DNA of 64,000 nucleotides. Origin: JARICQ01 sp964428475 (lineage in GTDB: Bacteria; Bacillota; Clostridia; Tissierellales; Tissierellaceae). Location: contig CAYRYO010000005.1 of assembly GCA_964428475.1 (NCBI GenBank), positions 1 to 64,000 on the forward strand. Direction: 5' to 3'. Of the stretch, positions 8,258 to 16,964 are shown in pieces. The translations under genes were made by a program, and so were the position numbers. The notes under the pieces are model-generated. The model was not told the origin of the DNA and made no database searches. It worked only from the letters and a program-made list of their open reading frames with translations. Each line of letters begins with the position of its first letter. Position 1 is the first letter of the stretch.

Positions 8258-9277
8258 GTGAATTACATAAAAAAAAATTTACCAGGAATTATATTAACTA
8301 TATTTTTAGCATATGCATCAATTTTTATTAGTAGATTTATACCAAAGGATCTAATCAGTGCTGGAGTTTTTTCACTTTTGTTGGGAATGTTTCTCAATCC
8401 AATAGTACATAAAAGCAATATTTATAATGATGGGATGACTTTTGTATCAAAAAGGATATTAAAGATATCTATTATTTTAATGGGTACGACATTGAGCTTT
8501 TCACAGGTCTTCCAAGTAGGTAAATATTCACTGTTTGTAATGAACTTTACACTTTTAACTGCATTTGGCGGTGGATATTTGCTGGGTAAGCTATTTAAAA
8601 TGGATTGGAAACTTTCAGGACTTATATCAGCAGGTACTGGAATATGCGGGGGAAGTGCAATAGCAGCAATAGCACCTACAATAGATGCAAAAAATAGTGA
8701 TATAGCCTATGCAATATCAGCAACATTTATATTTGATATAGTAATGGTAATTATTTTTCCAATAGCCGGAAAGTATTTTGGAATGAGTGATTTAGGCTTT
8801 GGTCTTTGGGCTGGAACAGCTGTAAATGATACGTCTTCAGTAGTAGCGACTGGATATGCATTCTCAGATATTGCAGGAGGATTTTCTTTGATTGTAAAAT
8901 TAACCAGAACATTATCTATAGTGCCAGCAGTTTTAATATTTTCATATATAAATGAAAAATTAAATTTAAATAAGGGTATAGAAGAAGACTTACAAAAACA
9001 AAAAGTAAATTTTAAAAAAATATTTCCTTGGTTTATAGTTATATTTCTTATAATGGTAACTATTAAAAGCCTAGGATTTATACCAGATATAGCAAGTGAT
9101 AAAATATCAATTTTAAGCAAATTTTTAATGGTAATGGCATTAGGAGCCATAGGACTTAATACTAATTTTAAGGAATTATCAAAATCAGGTTTTTTGCCAA
9201 TGCTACATGGTTTTATTATATCAGCATTGGTGGTAGTGGTAAGTTTTGTAGTACAGATGTTTATGGGGCAAATATAA
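8258..9277 (+). CDS. YeiH/UPF0324 family putative sulfate exporter-type transporter
   Basis: This 339-residue integral membrane protein has about ten hydrophobic helices and the UPF0324 signatures: LISAGTGICGGSAIAAIAPTI near residue 125 and WAGTAVNDTSSVVATGYAFS near residue 190. The family is annotated as putative sulfate exporters, but transport function is proved for few members. The GTG start at 8258 follows an AAAGGAG site by eight bases. It sits between dinB and an acyl-ACP thioesterase with no obvious link to either. Confidence 0.85.
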   Translation: MNYIKKNLPGIILTIFLAYASIFISRFIPKDLISAGVFSLLLGMFLNPIVHKSNIYNDGMTFVSKRILKISIILMGTTLSFSQVFQVGKYSLFVMNFTLLTAFGGGYLLGKLFKMDWKLSGLISAGTGICGGSAIAAIAPTIDAKNSDIAYAISATFIFDIVMVIIFPIAGKYFGMSDLGFGLWAGTAVNDTSSVVATGYAFSDIAGGFSLIVKLTRTLSIVPAVLIFSYINEKLNLNKGIEEDLQKQKVNFKKIFPWFIVIFLIMVTIKSLGFIPDIASDKISILSKFLMVMALGAIGLNTNFKELSKSGFLPMLHGFIISALVVVVSFVVQMFMGQI

Positions 9278-9368
9278 TGTGCTATAATGGGATAAGCTAC
9301 TTAAGTTCACATGATATAGGGTATAAATATATAAGTATAAGATTTTATATAATAAAGGAGATGTTGCA

Positions 9369-10118
9369 ATGCATAAATATACAAAAATCTTTAATATACC
9401 ATATTACGAGGGGGATAAAGAGGGTTATATCCGGCCCATTAATATTCTTAAATATTTCGGAGAAACTTCAGGGGAGGAAACACAAAAGCTTTTAGAAGAA
9501 AATGATATTGAATTAGATTATGGGTGGATGCTCTATAGGTGGAATGTTGAAATAATAGAATATCCTAAGGTTAAGGAAAGTGTTCAAGTGAAAAGTTGGA
9601 TATCTAAATTAGATAGATTCTATGCTTTTAGAGAGTTTACATTATCAGATGAAAATGGAAAGATAGTAGCAAAAGCTTCTACAGTGTGGTTATGTATAGA
9701 TATGAATAGGAAAAGGCCAATTAGAATTCCAGAAGAATATTCAGACACTGTAAATGTATCAGGCAATGCTAATTTTAACAATTTTTATGATTTTAAAGAG
9801 GAGTTAGATATAAATAGTTACATAGATCTTAAAGTGAGAAGAAGTGATATCGACTATAACAATCATGTAAACAATGCAGAATATCTTTCTTGGATACTTG
9901 AGTCGATGACGGAAGATATTTACAATGACTATAGATTATCTAAATTTGAAATCATTTATAAGAAGGAAATAAAATACATAGATACAATATCTACTGGTTT
10001 TATTTTAGATAGTAGAAAAGATGGAAATCTTGAATTTACTCATGTGATTGTTGATTCAAACAAAGAAGAACATGCCTTAAGTAAAACAAAATGGATTAAA
10101 AAAAGTTTTAAAAAATAA
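9369..10118 (+). CDS. acyl-ACP thioesterase, FatA-like double hotdog
   Basis: This 249-residue cytoplasmic enzyme releases fatty acids from acyl carrier protein. It has two hotdog repeats: the first ends near residue 125 and the second starts with the RRSDIDYNNHVNNAEYLSW segment near residue 157, which carries the Asp, Asn and His active-site residues of the family. An AAAGGAG site precedes the ATG. In Clostridia such enzymes set chain length or recycle acyl groups. It is transcribed alone or with the transporter upstream (91-base gap). Confidence 0.85.
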   Translation: MHKYTKIFNIPYYEGDKEGYIRPINILKYFGETSGEETQKLLEENDIELDYGWMLYRWNVEIIEYPKVKESVQVKSWISKLDRFYAFREFTLSDENGKIVAKASTVWLCIDMNRKRPIRIPEEYSDTVNVSGNANFNNFYDFKEELDINSYIDLKVRRSDIDYNNHVNNAEYLSWILESMTEDIYNDYRLSKFEIIYKKEIKYIDTISTGFILDSRKDGNLEFTHVIVDSNKEEHALSKTKWIKKSFKK

Positions 10119-10128
10119 GAAAATATAG

Positions 10129-10157
10129 TTGCAATTTTTGAAAACTTATGTTACTAT
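10129..10157 (+). promoter_or_regulatory. promoter of the cold-shock gene
   Basis: TTGCAA, 17-bp spacer and TACTAT with a TGn extension before the -10. The predicted start near 10164 leaves a leader of about 150 nt before the ATG, as is usual for cold-shock mRNAs whose long leader folds with temperature. Confidence 0.5.
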
Positions 10158-10315
10158 AAGAATGTAGCTTTAATTCGGAAGTAAATAAACAAAGATAAAC
10201 AATAATTTCTAGAAGTACAGTGCAATAAAGCATATATTAAGGAAATTTTATTGTTTGTATATTTTCAAAGAATTTTACAAAGAATTAAAGAAATAAAATT
10301 TCGGAGGTATATGCA

Positions 10316-10513
10316 ATGAAAGGTACAGTAAAATGGTTTAATGCAGAAAAAGGATTTGGATTTATTACAACAGAAGAAGGAAATGATGTATTTGCTCACT
10401 TCTCACAAATCAACAAAGAAGGATTCAAGACTTTAGAAGAAGGTCAAGAAGTTGAATTTGACGTAGTAGAAGGCGCTAAAGGCTTACAAGCAGAAAACAT
10501 CAACATTATCTAA
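10316..10513 (+). CDS. cold-shock protein, CspA family
   Basis: This 65-residue OB-fold protein binds single-stranded RNA and DNA. Both ribonucleoprotein motifs are intact: KGFGFI at about residues 12-17 and VFAHF at about 26-30. A TCGGAGGT ribosome binding site precedes the ATG. It is monocistronic, with its own promoter, a long leader and a strong terminator. Codons are more C-ended than in neighbours, as expected for a highly expressed gene. Confidence 0.97.
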   Translation: MKGTVKWFNAEKGFGFITTEEGNDVFAHFSQINKEGFKTLEEGQEVEFDVVEGAKGLQAENINII

Positions 10514-10526
10514 TAATTGATATGAC

Positions 10527-10565
10527 AACCTCTTAGGGATTAAACCTTAAGAGGTTTTTATGTTT
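10527..10565 (+). terminator. rho-independent terminator of the cold-shock gene
   Basis: AACCTCTTAGG and its complement with a one-base bulge, followed by TTTTT. Confidence 0.85.
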
Positions 10566-10640
10566 TTGGTGATAATTATTGATATATATTTGACTTTGTG
10601 ATAAGGTTAATAGAGAATATCTAACAAAGGAGATTGATTT

Positions 10641-11390
10641 ATGAGTAATAATAAAGTATTGGCAACAGTTAATGGAAAAGAAATAACGCAAGAGGTAGTA
10701 ATGAAATTTTTAAATGATTTAGGACCTCAAGTAGCTATGCAGTTTCAGTCACCAGATGGAATTAAAAAGGTAGTAGATGAATTAATTAATCAAGAGGTAT
10801 TGTACTTAGATGCAAAAGAAAACAATTTGCAAGAAGAAGATGCTTTCAAAGAACAGTTAGAAAAGCTTAAAGAAGGAATAATTAAGCAGTATGCAGTAAA
10901 TAGGATTTTATCATCAGTTCAAGTTTCAGAAGAAGAAATGAAAGATTATTTTGAAAAAAACAAAGAAAGCTTCAAAACTCCAGAGTCAATTACTTCAAGC
11001 CATATATTAGTGGATACTGAAGAAAAAGCTAATGAAATAATGGAAGAGATAAAACAAGGAATGATATTTGAAGAAGCTGCAAAAGCATATTCAACTTGTC
11101 CATCAAGTGCACAAGGTGGAAATTTAGGTGAATCAAATAGAGGTAAGATGATTCCTGAGTTTGAAGATGTTGCTTTTAATATGGAAGTAGGAAGTGTTTC
11201 GGAGCCTGTTAAAACTCAGTTTGGTTATCATATAATTAAATTATATGATAAAAAAGAAGAAGAAAATAGCTCTTATGATAAAGTAAAAGATGAAGTGAAA
11301 GCTCAAGTGTTGGGACAAAAACAACAATCAGCTTATATAGAGAAAACAAATAAGTTAAGAGAAAAATATGAAGTAAAGAATAATATATAA
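10641..11390 (+). CDS. parvulin-type peptidyl-prolyl isomerase without signal peptide
   Basis: This 249-residue protein has an N-terminal SurA/trigger-like helical region (about 1-115), a PpiC parvulin domain (about 118-210, with SSHILVDTEEKA, GGNLGESNRG and TQFGYHIIKL), and a helical C-terminal tail. It has no signal peptide or lipobox, unlike PrsA, so it most likely acts in the cytoplasm as a chaperone and proline isomerase. The ATG follows an AAAGGAG site. It is flanked by terminators and so is monocistronic. Confidence 0.9.
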   Translation: MSNNKVLATVNGKEITQEVVMKFLNDLGPQVAMQFQSPDGIKKVVDELINQEVLYLDAKENNLQEEDAFKEQLEKLKEGIIKQYAVNRILSSVQVSEEEMKDYFEKNKESFKTPESITSSHILVDTEEKANEIMEEIKQGMIFEEAAKAYSTCPSSAQGGNLGESNRGKMIPEFEDVAFNMEVGSVSEPVKTQFGYHIIKLYDKKEEENSSYDKVKDEVKAQVLGQKQQSAYIEKTNKLREKYEVKNNI

Positions 11391-11411
11391 TTTAAAATAT
11401 TTACTACAATT

Positions 11412-11460
11412 AAAAGTATTTGCAAGACTATTTTAAAATAATCTTGTAAATACTTTTTTT
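11412..11460 (+). terminator. rho-independent terminator after the parvulin gene
   Basis: A long hairpin with 16-bp outer arms (11412-11427 and 11442-11457, one mismatch) around an AT-rich inner stem, ending in a run of seven T. Confidence 0.85.
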
Positions 11461-11556
11461 GCTCAATTATTTTAATTAAATTAAGGATTTTGTTATTTCA
11501 CATGAAAATTGGGAATATATTATATGTGCTGAAAAAAATAATTTGGAGGTGAGATT

Positions 11557-12540
11557 TTGTTTGGAGAAAATTTTTCTAAAAATTTTATGAAACAAAAAAT
11601 GATGCGAACTGTTATTAAATCTCTTATACCGTTAATAATAGTGGCTATTTATTTTTTTGGATGGAGAAGTTTGGTACTTTTAGGAGTAGTTACTGCATTT
11701 GGGCTTGGAACTGAGTGGATTTTTGCTAAAAAATATAATAGAAAGATTTCAGAAGCAGTTTTTGTTAGTTGTATTTTATATACTTTGACACTTCCACCTA
11801 GTACGCCATTTTGGATTGCAGTGGTAGGAATTATATTTGGTATATTATTTGGTAAGGAGGTCTTTGGTGGTTTTGGGAAAAATGTGTACAACCCTGCATT
11901 AGCAGCAAGAGCATTTGTCTATGTATGTTTTCCAGCATCACTTACGATGAGTTGGGCAAAACCAGCTTTAGGGATTCCAGGAGGATTTGGTGCCTATGTA
12001 ACACAAACTATAGATGCAGTGTCTCAAGCGACGCCTATGTTGGCTTTTAGAGAAACGGGAGGTATTGCTGGAATTGCGGATTTGTTATTTGGAAATGTAG
12101 CAGGCTCTCTGGGTGAAACTAGTTCTATATTGATTATACTAGCTGGAATATATTTAATATATAAAAAGGTTGCCTCATGGGAAATTATGTCTGGAGTATT
12201 GCTAGGTTTCATTGGTTTAAGTGGAGGACTTATTTTGCTTGGAAATGAACAGATTCCAAATTTAATGTTTGGAGTGTTTGCAGGAGGATTGCTTTTTGGG
12301 ACTGTATTTATGGCTACAGATCCTATATCTGCTCCAAAGACAAAAGAAGGAAAGTGGATATATGGGGTGCTTATAGGGATAGTTACTGTGATAATTAGAG
12401 GCTATGCACTTTTTGCTGGTGGAATAATGTTTGCCATACTTATTGGAAATACCTTTGCTCCGATAATTGATGAGGGAGTAAAGTATTATAAGAAGTATAA
12501 AAAAGAGAAAGCTGAAAAGAAGGGGGAGGTGGTAGCTTGA
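11557..12540 (+). CDS. nqrB: NqrB/RnfD-like membrane subunit of an ion-pumping oxidoreductase
   Basis: This 327-residue integral membrane protein has about nine to ten helices and belongs to the NqrB/RnfD family. T188 in the GSLGETSS segment matches the threonine to which FMN is covalently bound in that family. It starts with TTG at 11557, behind a TTGGAGGTGAG site. It is the first gene of a five-gene operon in the order B-C-D-E-F, as in Na+-NQR, and the next gene overlaps it by four bases. It is called NqrB rather than RnfD because the operon ends in an NqrF and has no RnfC or RnfB. No NqrA gene lies upstream or downstream. Confidence 0.85.
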   Translation: MFGENFSKNFMKQKMMRTVIKSLIPLIIVAIYFFGWRSLVLLGVVTAFGLGTEWIFAKKYNRKISEAVFVSCILYTLTLPPSTPFWIAVVGIIFGILFGKEVFGGFGKNVYNPALAARAFVYVCFPASLTMSWAKPALGIPGGFGAYVTQTIDAVSQATPMLAFRETGGIAGIADLLFGNVAGSLGETSSILIILAGIYLIYKKVASWEIMSGVLLGFIGLSGGLILLGNEQIPNLMFGVFAGGLLFGTVFMATDPISAPKTKEGKWIYGVLIGIVTVIIRGYALFAGGIMFAILIGNTFAPIIDEGVKYYKKYKKEKAEKKGEVVA

Positions 12541-13160
12541 AAAAGTCATTTGCATTTCCAATTTTATTTATGGCTATCTTGACAGCTGTCGTTACCTTTA
12601 TATTATCTTTTTTGAATTATAGTACTGCAGACAAAATTGAGTTTAATGAACAAAGTGATTTAAGAAAAAAGATTCTTTATGTATTTGATATAGAGACTAA
12701 TACAGATGATAGAGAAGAAATAGCCGACATATTTGATGAAAAAATAGAAGAAATGAGAAAAGATGGAGAAATAGTAAAAATGGATGGACATGAGGTATAT
12801 GTTCAAAAGGAAAATGATGAGATAGTGGGATATGCATTCCCTGTTAGAGGAGCAGGCCTTTGGGGCAGTATATTGGGATATGTAGGAGTTACAGATGATT
12901 ATTCTCAAATAATCGGAGTTGATTTTATTGCTCATAGTGAGACACCGGGCCTGGGCGGTAGAATAGATGAAATAGAGTACAAGGAACAGTTTAGAGGTTT
13001 GGACTTAATTGGAGAGGGCAAAGGCGATTATATAGTGTATAAACCAGCTCCAGGAGGTAATGTAGATGCAATATCAGGTGCAACTTTGACCTCTAAATCA
13101 GTAAGCGATATATTAAATAATGAAATCAAAGAGTTTATAAGAGATTGGGGGGTGGAGTAA
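12537..13160 (+). CDS. nqrC: NqrC/RnfG-like FMN-binding subunit
   Basis: This 207-residue protein has one N-terminal membrane helix (about residues 5-26) and an extracytoplasmic FMN-binding domain. T183 of the DAISGATLTS segment is the covalent FMN-attachment threonine by family knowledge. The TTG start overlaps the stop of the previous gene, with an AGGGGGAGGTGG site just upstream. It is shorter than proteobacterial NqrC (about 260 residues). Confidence 0.88.
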   Translation: MKKSFAFPILFMAILTAVVTFILSFLNYSTADKIEFNEQSDLRKKILYVFDIETNTDDREEIADIFDEKIEEMRKDGEIVKMDGHEVYVQKENDEIVGYAFPVRGAGLWGSILGYVGVTDDYSQIIGVDFIAHSETPGLGGRIDEIEYKEQFRGLDLIGEGKGDYIVYKPAPGGNVDAISGATLTSKSVSDILNNEIKEFIRDWGVE

Positions 13161-13163
13161 ATA

Positions 13164-13775
13164 ATGGATAGTCCTAAAAAAATATTTCGTGAGATGGTAT
13201 GGGATGACAATCCTGTATTTAGACAAATATTAGGTATTTGTTCTGCTTTGGCTGTTACAAATTTAATGTTAAATTCACTTATAATGGGAGTAGGGCTTAT
13301 GTTTGTAACTGCATTTTCTTCACTTACTATTTCTGCAATTAGACAGTTTACTCCAAAACATATTAGAATGATGGTGCAGGTACTTATAATTTCAGCTTAT
13401 GTAATAATGGTAGATATTTTTCTCAAAGCATACATGCCAGAGATGAGCAAAGCATTAGGTCCATATGTTGGGCTTATAATTACAAATTGTATTATAATGG
13501 GTAGGGCTGAAACTTATGCGCAGAAAAACCCTCCTCTGGCTTCGTTTTTAGACGGTTTAGCAGCTGGGCTTGGCTACGCACTTGTACTACTTGTTATATC
13601 ATTTGTCAGAGAGTTATTAGGTTTTGGTACATTATTTGGTATAACAATCTTAGGTGAATGGTGGACTTCATGGACACTAATGATAATGCCCCCAGGAGCA
13701 TTTTTTGTATTAGCTGTAGTTATTTGGATAGCTAAGGGAATTCAAGATAAAGAAGAAGGGCAGGTGGCTAAATAA
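13164..13775 (+). CDS. nqrD: NqrD/RnfE-like membrane subunit
   Basis: This 203-residue protein has six membrane helices. The conserved cysteines are seen in the GICSALAVTN segment near residue 27 and the IITNCIIMGRAE segment near residue 110; in Na+-NQR the matching cysteines of NqrD and NqrE bind an intramembrane [2Fe-2S] cluster. It lies three bases after nqrC and overlaps nqrE by one base. Confidence 0.9.
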   Translation: MDSPKKIFREMVWDDNPVFRQILGICSALAVTNLMLNSLIMGVGLMFVTAFSSLTISAIRQFTPKHIRMMVQVLIISAYVIMVDIFLKAYMPEMSKALGPYVGLIITNCIIMGRAETYAQKNPPLASFLDGLAAGLGYALVLLVISFVRELLGFGTLFGITILGEWWTSWTLMIMPPGAFFVLAVVIWIAKGIQDKEEGQVAK

Positions 13776-14365
13776 TGATAGAACTTAATCCTTTTGTTAT
13801 ATTTTTTGCTGCAATTTTTACAAACAATATGATACTTAGTAATTTCTTAGGTATGTGCTCTTTTATAGCAGTATCTAGAGAGATACCGACATCTTTGGGA
13901 TTAGGTCAAGCTGTTACATTTGTGCTTACCTTTACTTCGATTATTAATTATTTTTTGTATCATTATGTATTGGTGCCATTTGGTTTAGAATATCTAAGAT
14001 TTATAGTGTTTATAATCAGTATAGCTGCTTTTGTTCAACTTATAGAAATGATAGTAGAGAGATATTTTCCTAATTTATACTATGCATTAGGTATATTTTT
14101 ACCTTTAATTACTGTAAATTGTGCAATTCTAGGAGTATCATTATTTATGATTATTCGTGATTATACTTTGATTCAAACTATTGGATTTAGTATAGGCTCT
14201 GGAATTGGTTGGACATTAGCTATAGTAGCGCTTGCTGGAATTCGTCAAAAATTAAAAAGAGCAACTGTACCAAAGGGACTAGAAGGGCCTGGGATTACTC
14301 TTATAGTAATAGGTCTTATGGCATTAGCTTTTATAGGTTTTTCTGGTATAGTTCAAATTCAATAG
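13775..14365 (+). CDS. nqrE: NqrE/RnfA-like membrane subunit
   Basis: This 196-residue, six-helix protein is the partner of NqrD. It has the NNMILSNFLGMCSFIAVS segment and a second cysteine in LITVNCAILG near residue 108, fitting the intramembrane iron-sulfur site. The ATG overlaps the TAA of nqrD. The NqrDE pair forms the central antiparallel core of the complex. Confidence 0.92.
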   Translation: MIELNPFVIFFAAIFTNNMILSNFLGMCSFIAVSREIPTSLGLGQAVTFVLTFTSIINYFLYHYVLVPFGLEYLRFIVFIISIAAFVQLIEMIVERYFPNLYYALGIFLPLITVNCAILGVSLFMIIRDYTLIQTIGFSIGSGIGWTLAIVALAGIRQKLKRATVPKGLEGPGITLIVIGLMALAFIGFSGIVQIQ

Positions 14366-14377
14366 AGGAGGCAAAGG

Positions 14378-15481
14378 ATGAATGAGATATTAATTACAAC
14401 AGTAGTTGTAACAGGAATAACAGCAATATTTGCGTTTTTGCTTACCTTGGCAAATAATACTATAGGGAACTATGGTGAAGTTAAACTTTTAATAAATGGC
14501 GAAAAAGAATTCACTGTAAATGGTGGACAACCTTTGCTATCTACCCTTTTGGAAGAGAAGATATTTATTCCTTCTGCATGTGGAGGCAAGGGTACATGTG
14601 GATATTGTAAAGTAAAGATATTAGAAGGTGGGGGGCCAGTGCTGCCTACTGAATTGCCTTTTTTAACTAAAGAGGAAATGGAAGATAATGTTAGGCTTTC
14701 ATGTCAATGTAAAGTAAAAGAAGATATAAAGATAGAAATACCCGAAGAGTTATTTAATGTTAAAGAGTATTTTGCAACTCTTGAAGAAATGGAAGATATG
14801 ACAGATATTATTAAAAGAGTTAGGTTTAGATTACCCGAGGGTGAAGAGATGAAATTCAAACCAGGTCAGTTTATTCAACTTAAAGCTCCTAAGTATGAAG
14901 GCAATAACGAAGAGGTGTATAGAGCGTATTCAATAGCATCAGCAGCTAAGGAAAAAGATGTAGTTGAACTTTTAATTGGATATGTGCCTGATGGAATTTG
15001 TACTACTTATGTTCACAAGCATTTAAAGATAGGAGATACGGTTCAAATAAATGGTCCTCATGGAGATTTCTATTACGACAAAGACAGCGATAATGAAATG
15101 ATACTTGTTGCAGCAGGGACTGGTATGGCCCCAATAATGGCTATACTTAGATATATGGAAGAACACGATGTAAAGAGAAAGGCAACCTTTTATTTTGGAG
15201 CTAAAACTCCTGATGATTTGTTTTTCTTAGATTATTTCAAGTATTTAGAAGATACATTGTATGATTTTAAATTTATTCCAACACTTTCTCGTGTTACTGA
15301 AGAACATAATTGGACAGGTGAAGAGGGAAGAGTAAATAATGCTATAGACAAGTACTTGGAGGATTCAGAAAATAAAGAAGCTTATTTATGTGGCAATCCT
15401 AAGATGATTGGTTCAATGGTAGGGGCATTGACTTCAAAGGGAATTCCAGAAGAACTTATCTATTTTGATGAGTTTGAATAA
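14378..15481 (+). CDS. nqrF: NqrF-like NADH-oxidising subunit
   Basis: This 367-residue protein has an N-terminal membrane anchor (about 5-27), a [2Fe-2S] ferredoxin domain with C68, C74, C77 and C109 (the same spacing as in characterised NqrF), and a ferredoxin-reductase module with FAD motif RAYS (about residue 186) and the NAD(H) site AAGTGMAP (about 247-254). It takes electrons from NADH. This subunit marks the operon as Nqr-type and not Rnf-type, since Rnf uses RnfC and the polyferredoxin RnfB. A terminator follows directly. The electron acceptor is unclear without NqrA. Confidence 0.92.
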   Translation: MNEILITTVVVTGITAIFAFLLTLANNTIGNYGEVKLLINGEKEFTVNGGQPLLSTLLEEKIFIPSACGGKGTCGYCKVKILEGGGPVLPTELPFLTKEEMEDNVRLSCQCKVKEDIKIEIPEELFNVKEYFATLEEMEDMTDIIKRVRFRLPEGEEMKFKPGQFIQLKAPKYEGNNEEVYRAYSIASAAKEKDVVELLIGYVPDGICTTYVHKHLKIGDTVQINGPHGDFYYDKDSDNEMILVAAGTGMAPIMAILRYMEEHDVKRKATFYFGAKTPDDLFFLDYFKYLEDTLYDFKFIPTLSRVTEEHNWTGEEGRVNNAIDKYLEDSENKEAYLCGNPKMIGSMVGALTSKGIPEELIYFDEFE

Positions 15482-15485
15482 TTGG

Positions 15486-15518
15486 TAAAAAGAGAAATCT
15501 GTTGATTTCTCTTTTTAT
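15486..15518 (+). terminator. rho-independent terminator of the nqr operon
   Basis: 13-bp perfect arms (15487-15499 and 15504-15516) with a TGTT loop; the right arm ends in TTTTT. Confidence 0.9.
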
Positions 15519-15540
15519 TGGACTAAAAAAATTTGATTTG

Positions 15541-15549
15541 TGATATAAT
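15541..15549 (+). promoter_or_regulatory. extended -10 promoter
   Basis: A TGATATAAT element (TGn extension plus perfect TATAAT). A TTGGAC at 15518-15523 is 20 bp upstream, too far for an ideal -35. It lies 44 bases before the ATG of the RelA/SpoT-like gene. Confidence 0.55.
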
Positions 15550-15592
15550 TAAATGTAGAGATGTTCATAAAAGATCCGTAGGAGGGTTTGAG

Positions 15593-16939
15593 ATGAAATT
15601 AGAAGTATTCGATTTTATAGATGATACATTGAAATTAATAGAAGAGAGAAGAGAGAGTATAGAAAAGGTTGCAGATTCACTGGAAACATTTTTTACAAAT
15701 AGTTTTTTTATCAAAGATCACTTTTTAAATGTAAATTATAGAATAAAGTCTCAAAGGAGTTTAAGGGAAAAAATACTAAGGCATAACTTTTATATCAAGT
15801 ATCAGACACCTGAGAACTTATTAAATAATCTTTCGGATTTAATTGGATTTAGAATTGAATGTAGATTTATTGAAGATGAAGCAAAGATATATGAAGATAT
15901 ATTGAAGTTATTTAAAACAAAATGCAAAGATGGATATTATACTAATCCGTTAAATTCTAATATAATGTTAAAATTAGGAGAAAAACAACCTCAAAAACAA
16001 AAAAATGGCTTTGAAATATATAAAATAGATGGAAAGTACTGCAAGGATAGTATTTGTATAAATTTTGAGTTGCAGATAAAGTCACTTGTAAATGTATTTT
16101 GGGGAGAAATAGATCACCGAGTATTGTATAAAAATTTCAACTATATGATTACAGAAGATTTCTTGCGAGATATAATGAGCTCTATAAAAGATAATTTGTC
16201 TATGATAGATAGACAGTTAATGCTTGTATTTGATCATTTGAATGGGATGGATACGAGTAATTCTATATCTAAAAAAAATCAAATAAAATCCCTACTATCT
16301 AAGATAATCCACGATACATATATACTGAAGATCAGAAGAGAATTAGGATTTGTAATAGATTTTAAAAAATCCGCAGATGTAATAATTAATTATATGTTTA
16401 TGAAAGATGGCTGTGAAGATACAGAACACTATAGTGAAAACTTTCTTAGAATATTAAATAGATTAAATGAAATATCAAGAAGTGAATTAGAATTTAACAA
16501 ATACTTAAACTTTGATAGAGAGATATTTTTCAATGATAGATTTACTAGAAAAGTAGGTAGCAGAATATTGGAAGTAATCAATAAGGACTTTAGATGGAAT
16601 TTATTCTTTAAGATAATATTTGATATTGAAAATGGTGACAATGCTCAGGATTTCGAAAAGTTCATGATTTTCATGAGATACAGATTTAATCATCACATAA
16701 AAGAATCGTTACATGATAAAGATATAGAAGAAGATAAAAAAGAAGAAATAATAGATTGTATAATGGATAATATAGCAGATGTATTTTGCAAAGACAGTGA
16801 TGTAGATTTTTTATGTGACTGTAGCATAAATAGCTTAAATGAAGAAATAGAAATGTTTTTCCTTAATATATCTACTTTTGAAGATTGGGAAAATAAAAAA
16901 GATAGAATCATAGCTTATATATCGAGCCATAAATTTTAG
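15593..16939 (+). CDS. RelA/SpoT-domain protein with long C-terminal extension
   Basis: This 448-residue protein has an alarmone (p)ppGpp synthetase-like domain at about residues 25-225. Signs are NYRIKSQRSLREKI, the SDLIGFRIECRF segment with the metal-binding Asp, the ELQIKS segment matching E-I-Q-I-R-T, and WGEIDHRVLYK matching the usual AE-H-Y-K helix. The usual Tyr-x-Ser-x-His guanine loop is not seen; the NGFEIYKIDGK segment stands there, so activity is uncertain. The rest (about 225-448) is helical, charged and not recognised. There are no hydrolase, TGS or ACT domains. The ATG at 15593 is chosen for its GGAGGG site; a more upstream in-frame ATG would put the promoter inside the gene. 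Confidence 0.75.
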   Translation: MKLEVFDFIDDTLKLIEERRESIEKVADSLETFFTNSFFIKDHFLNVNYRIKSQRSLREKILRHNFYIKYQTPENLLNNLSDLIGFRIECRFIEDEAKIYEDILKLFKTKCKDGYYTNPLNSNIMLKLGEKQPQKQKNGFEIYKIDGKYCKDSICINFELQIKSLVNVFWGEIDHRVLYKNFNYMITEDFLRDIMSSIKDNLSMIDRQLMLVFDHLNGMDTSNSISKKNQIKSLLSKIIHDTYILKIRRELGFVIDFKKSADVIINYMFMKDGCEDTEHYSENFLRILNRLNEISRSELEFNKYLNFDREIFFNDRFTRKVGSRILEVINKDFRWNLFFKIIFDIENGDNAQDFEKFMIFMRYRFNHHIKESLHDKDIEEDKKEEIIDCIMDNIADVFCKDSDVDFLCDCSINSLNEEIEMFFLNISTFEDWENKKDRIIAYISSHKF

Positions 16940-16964
16940 TGATTAAATATAATAGGAGAAGATA

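Noticed and set aside
9277..9495. 72-residue frame starting at the transporter stop
   Set aside because: It overlaps the acyl-ACP thioesterase in another frame and shows no motif.
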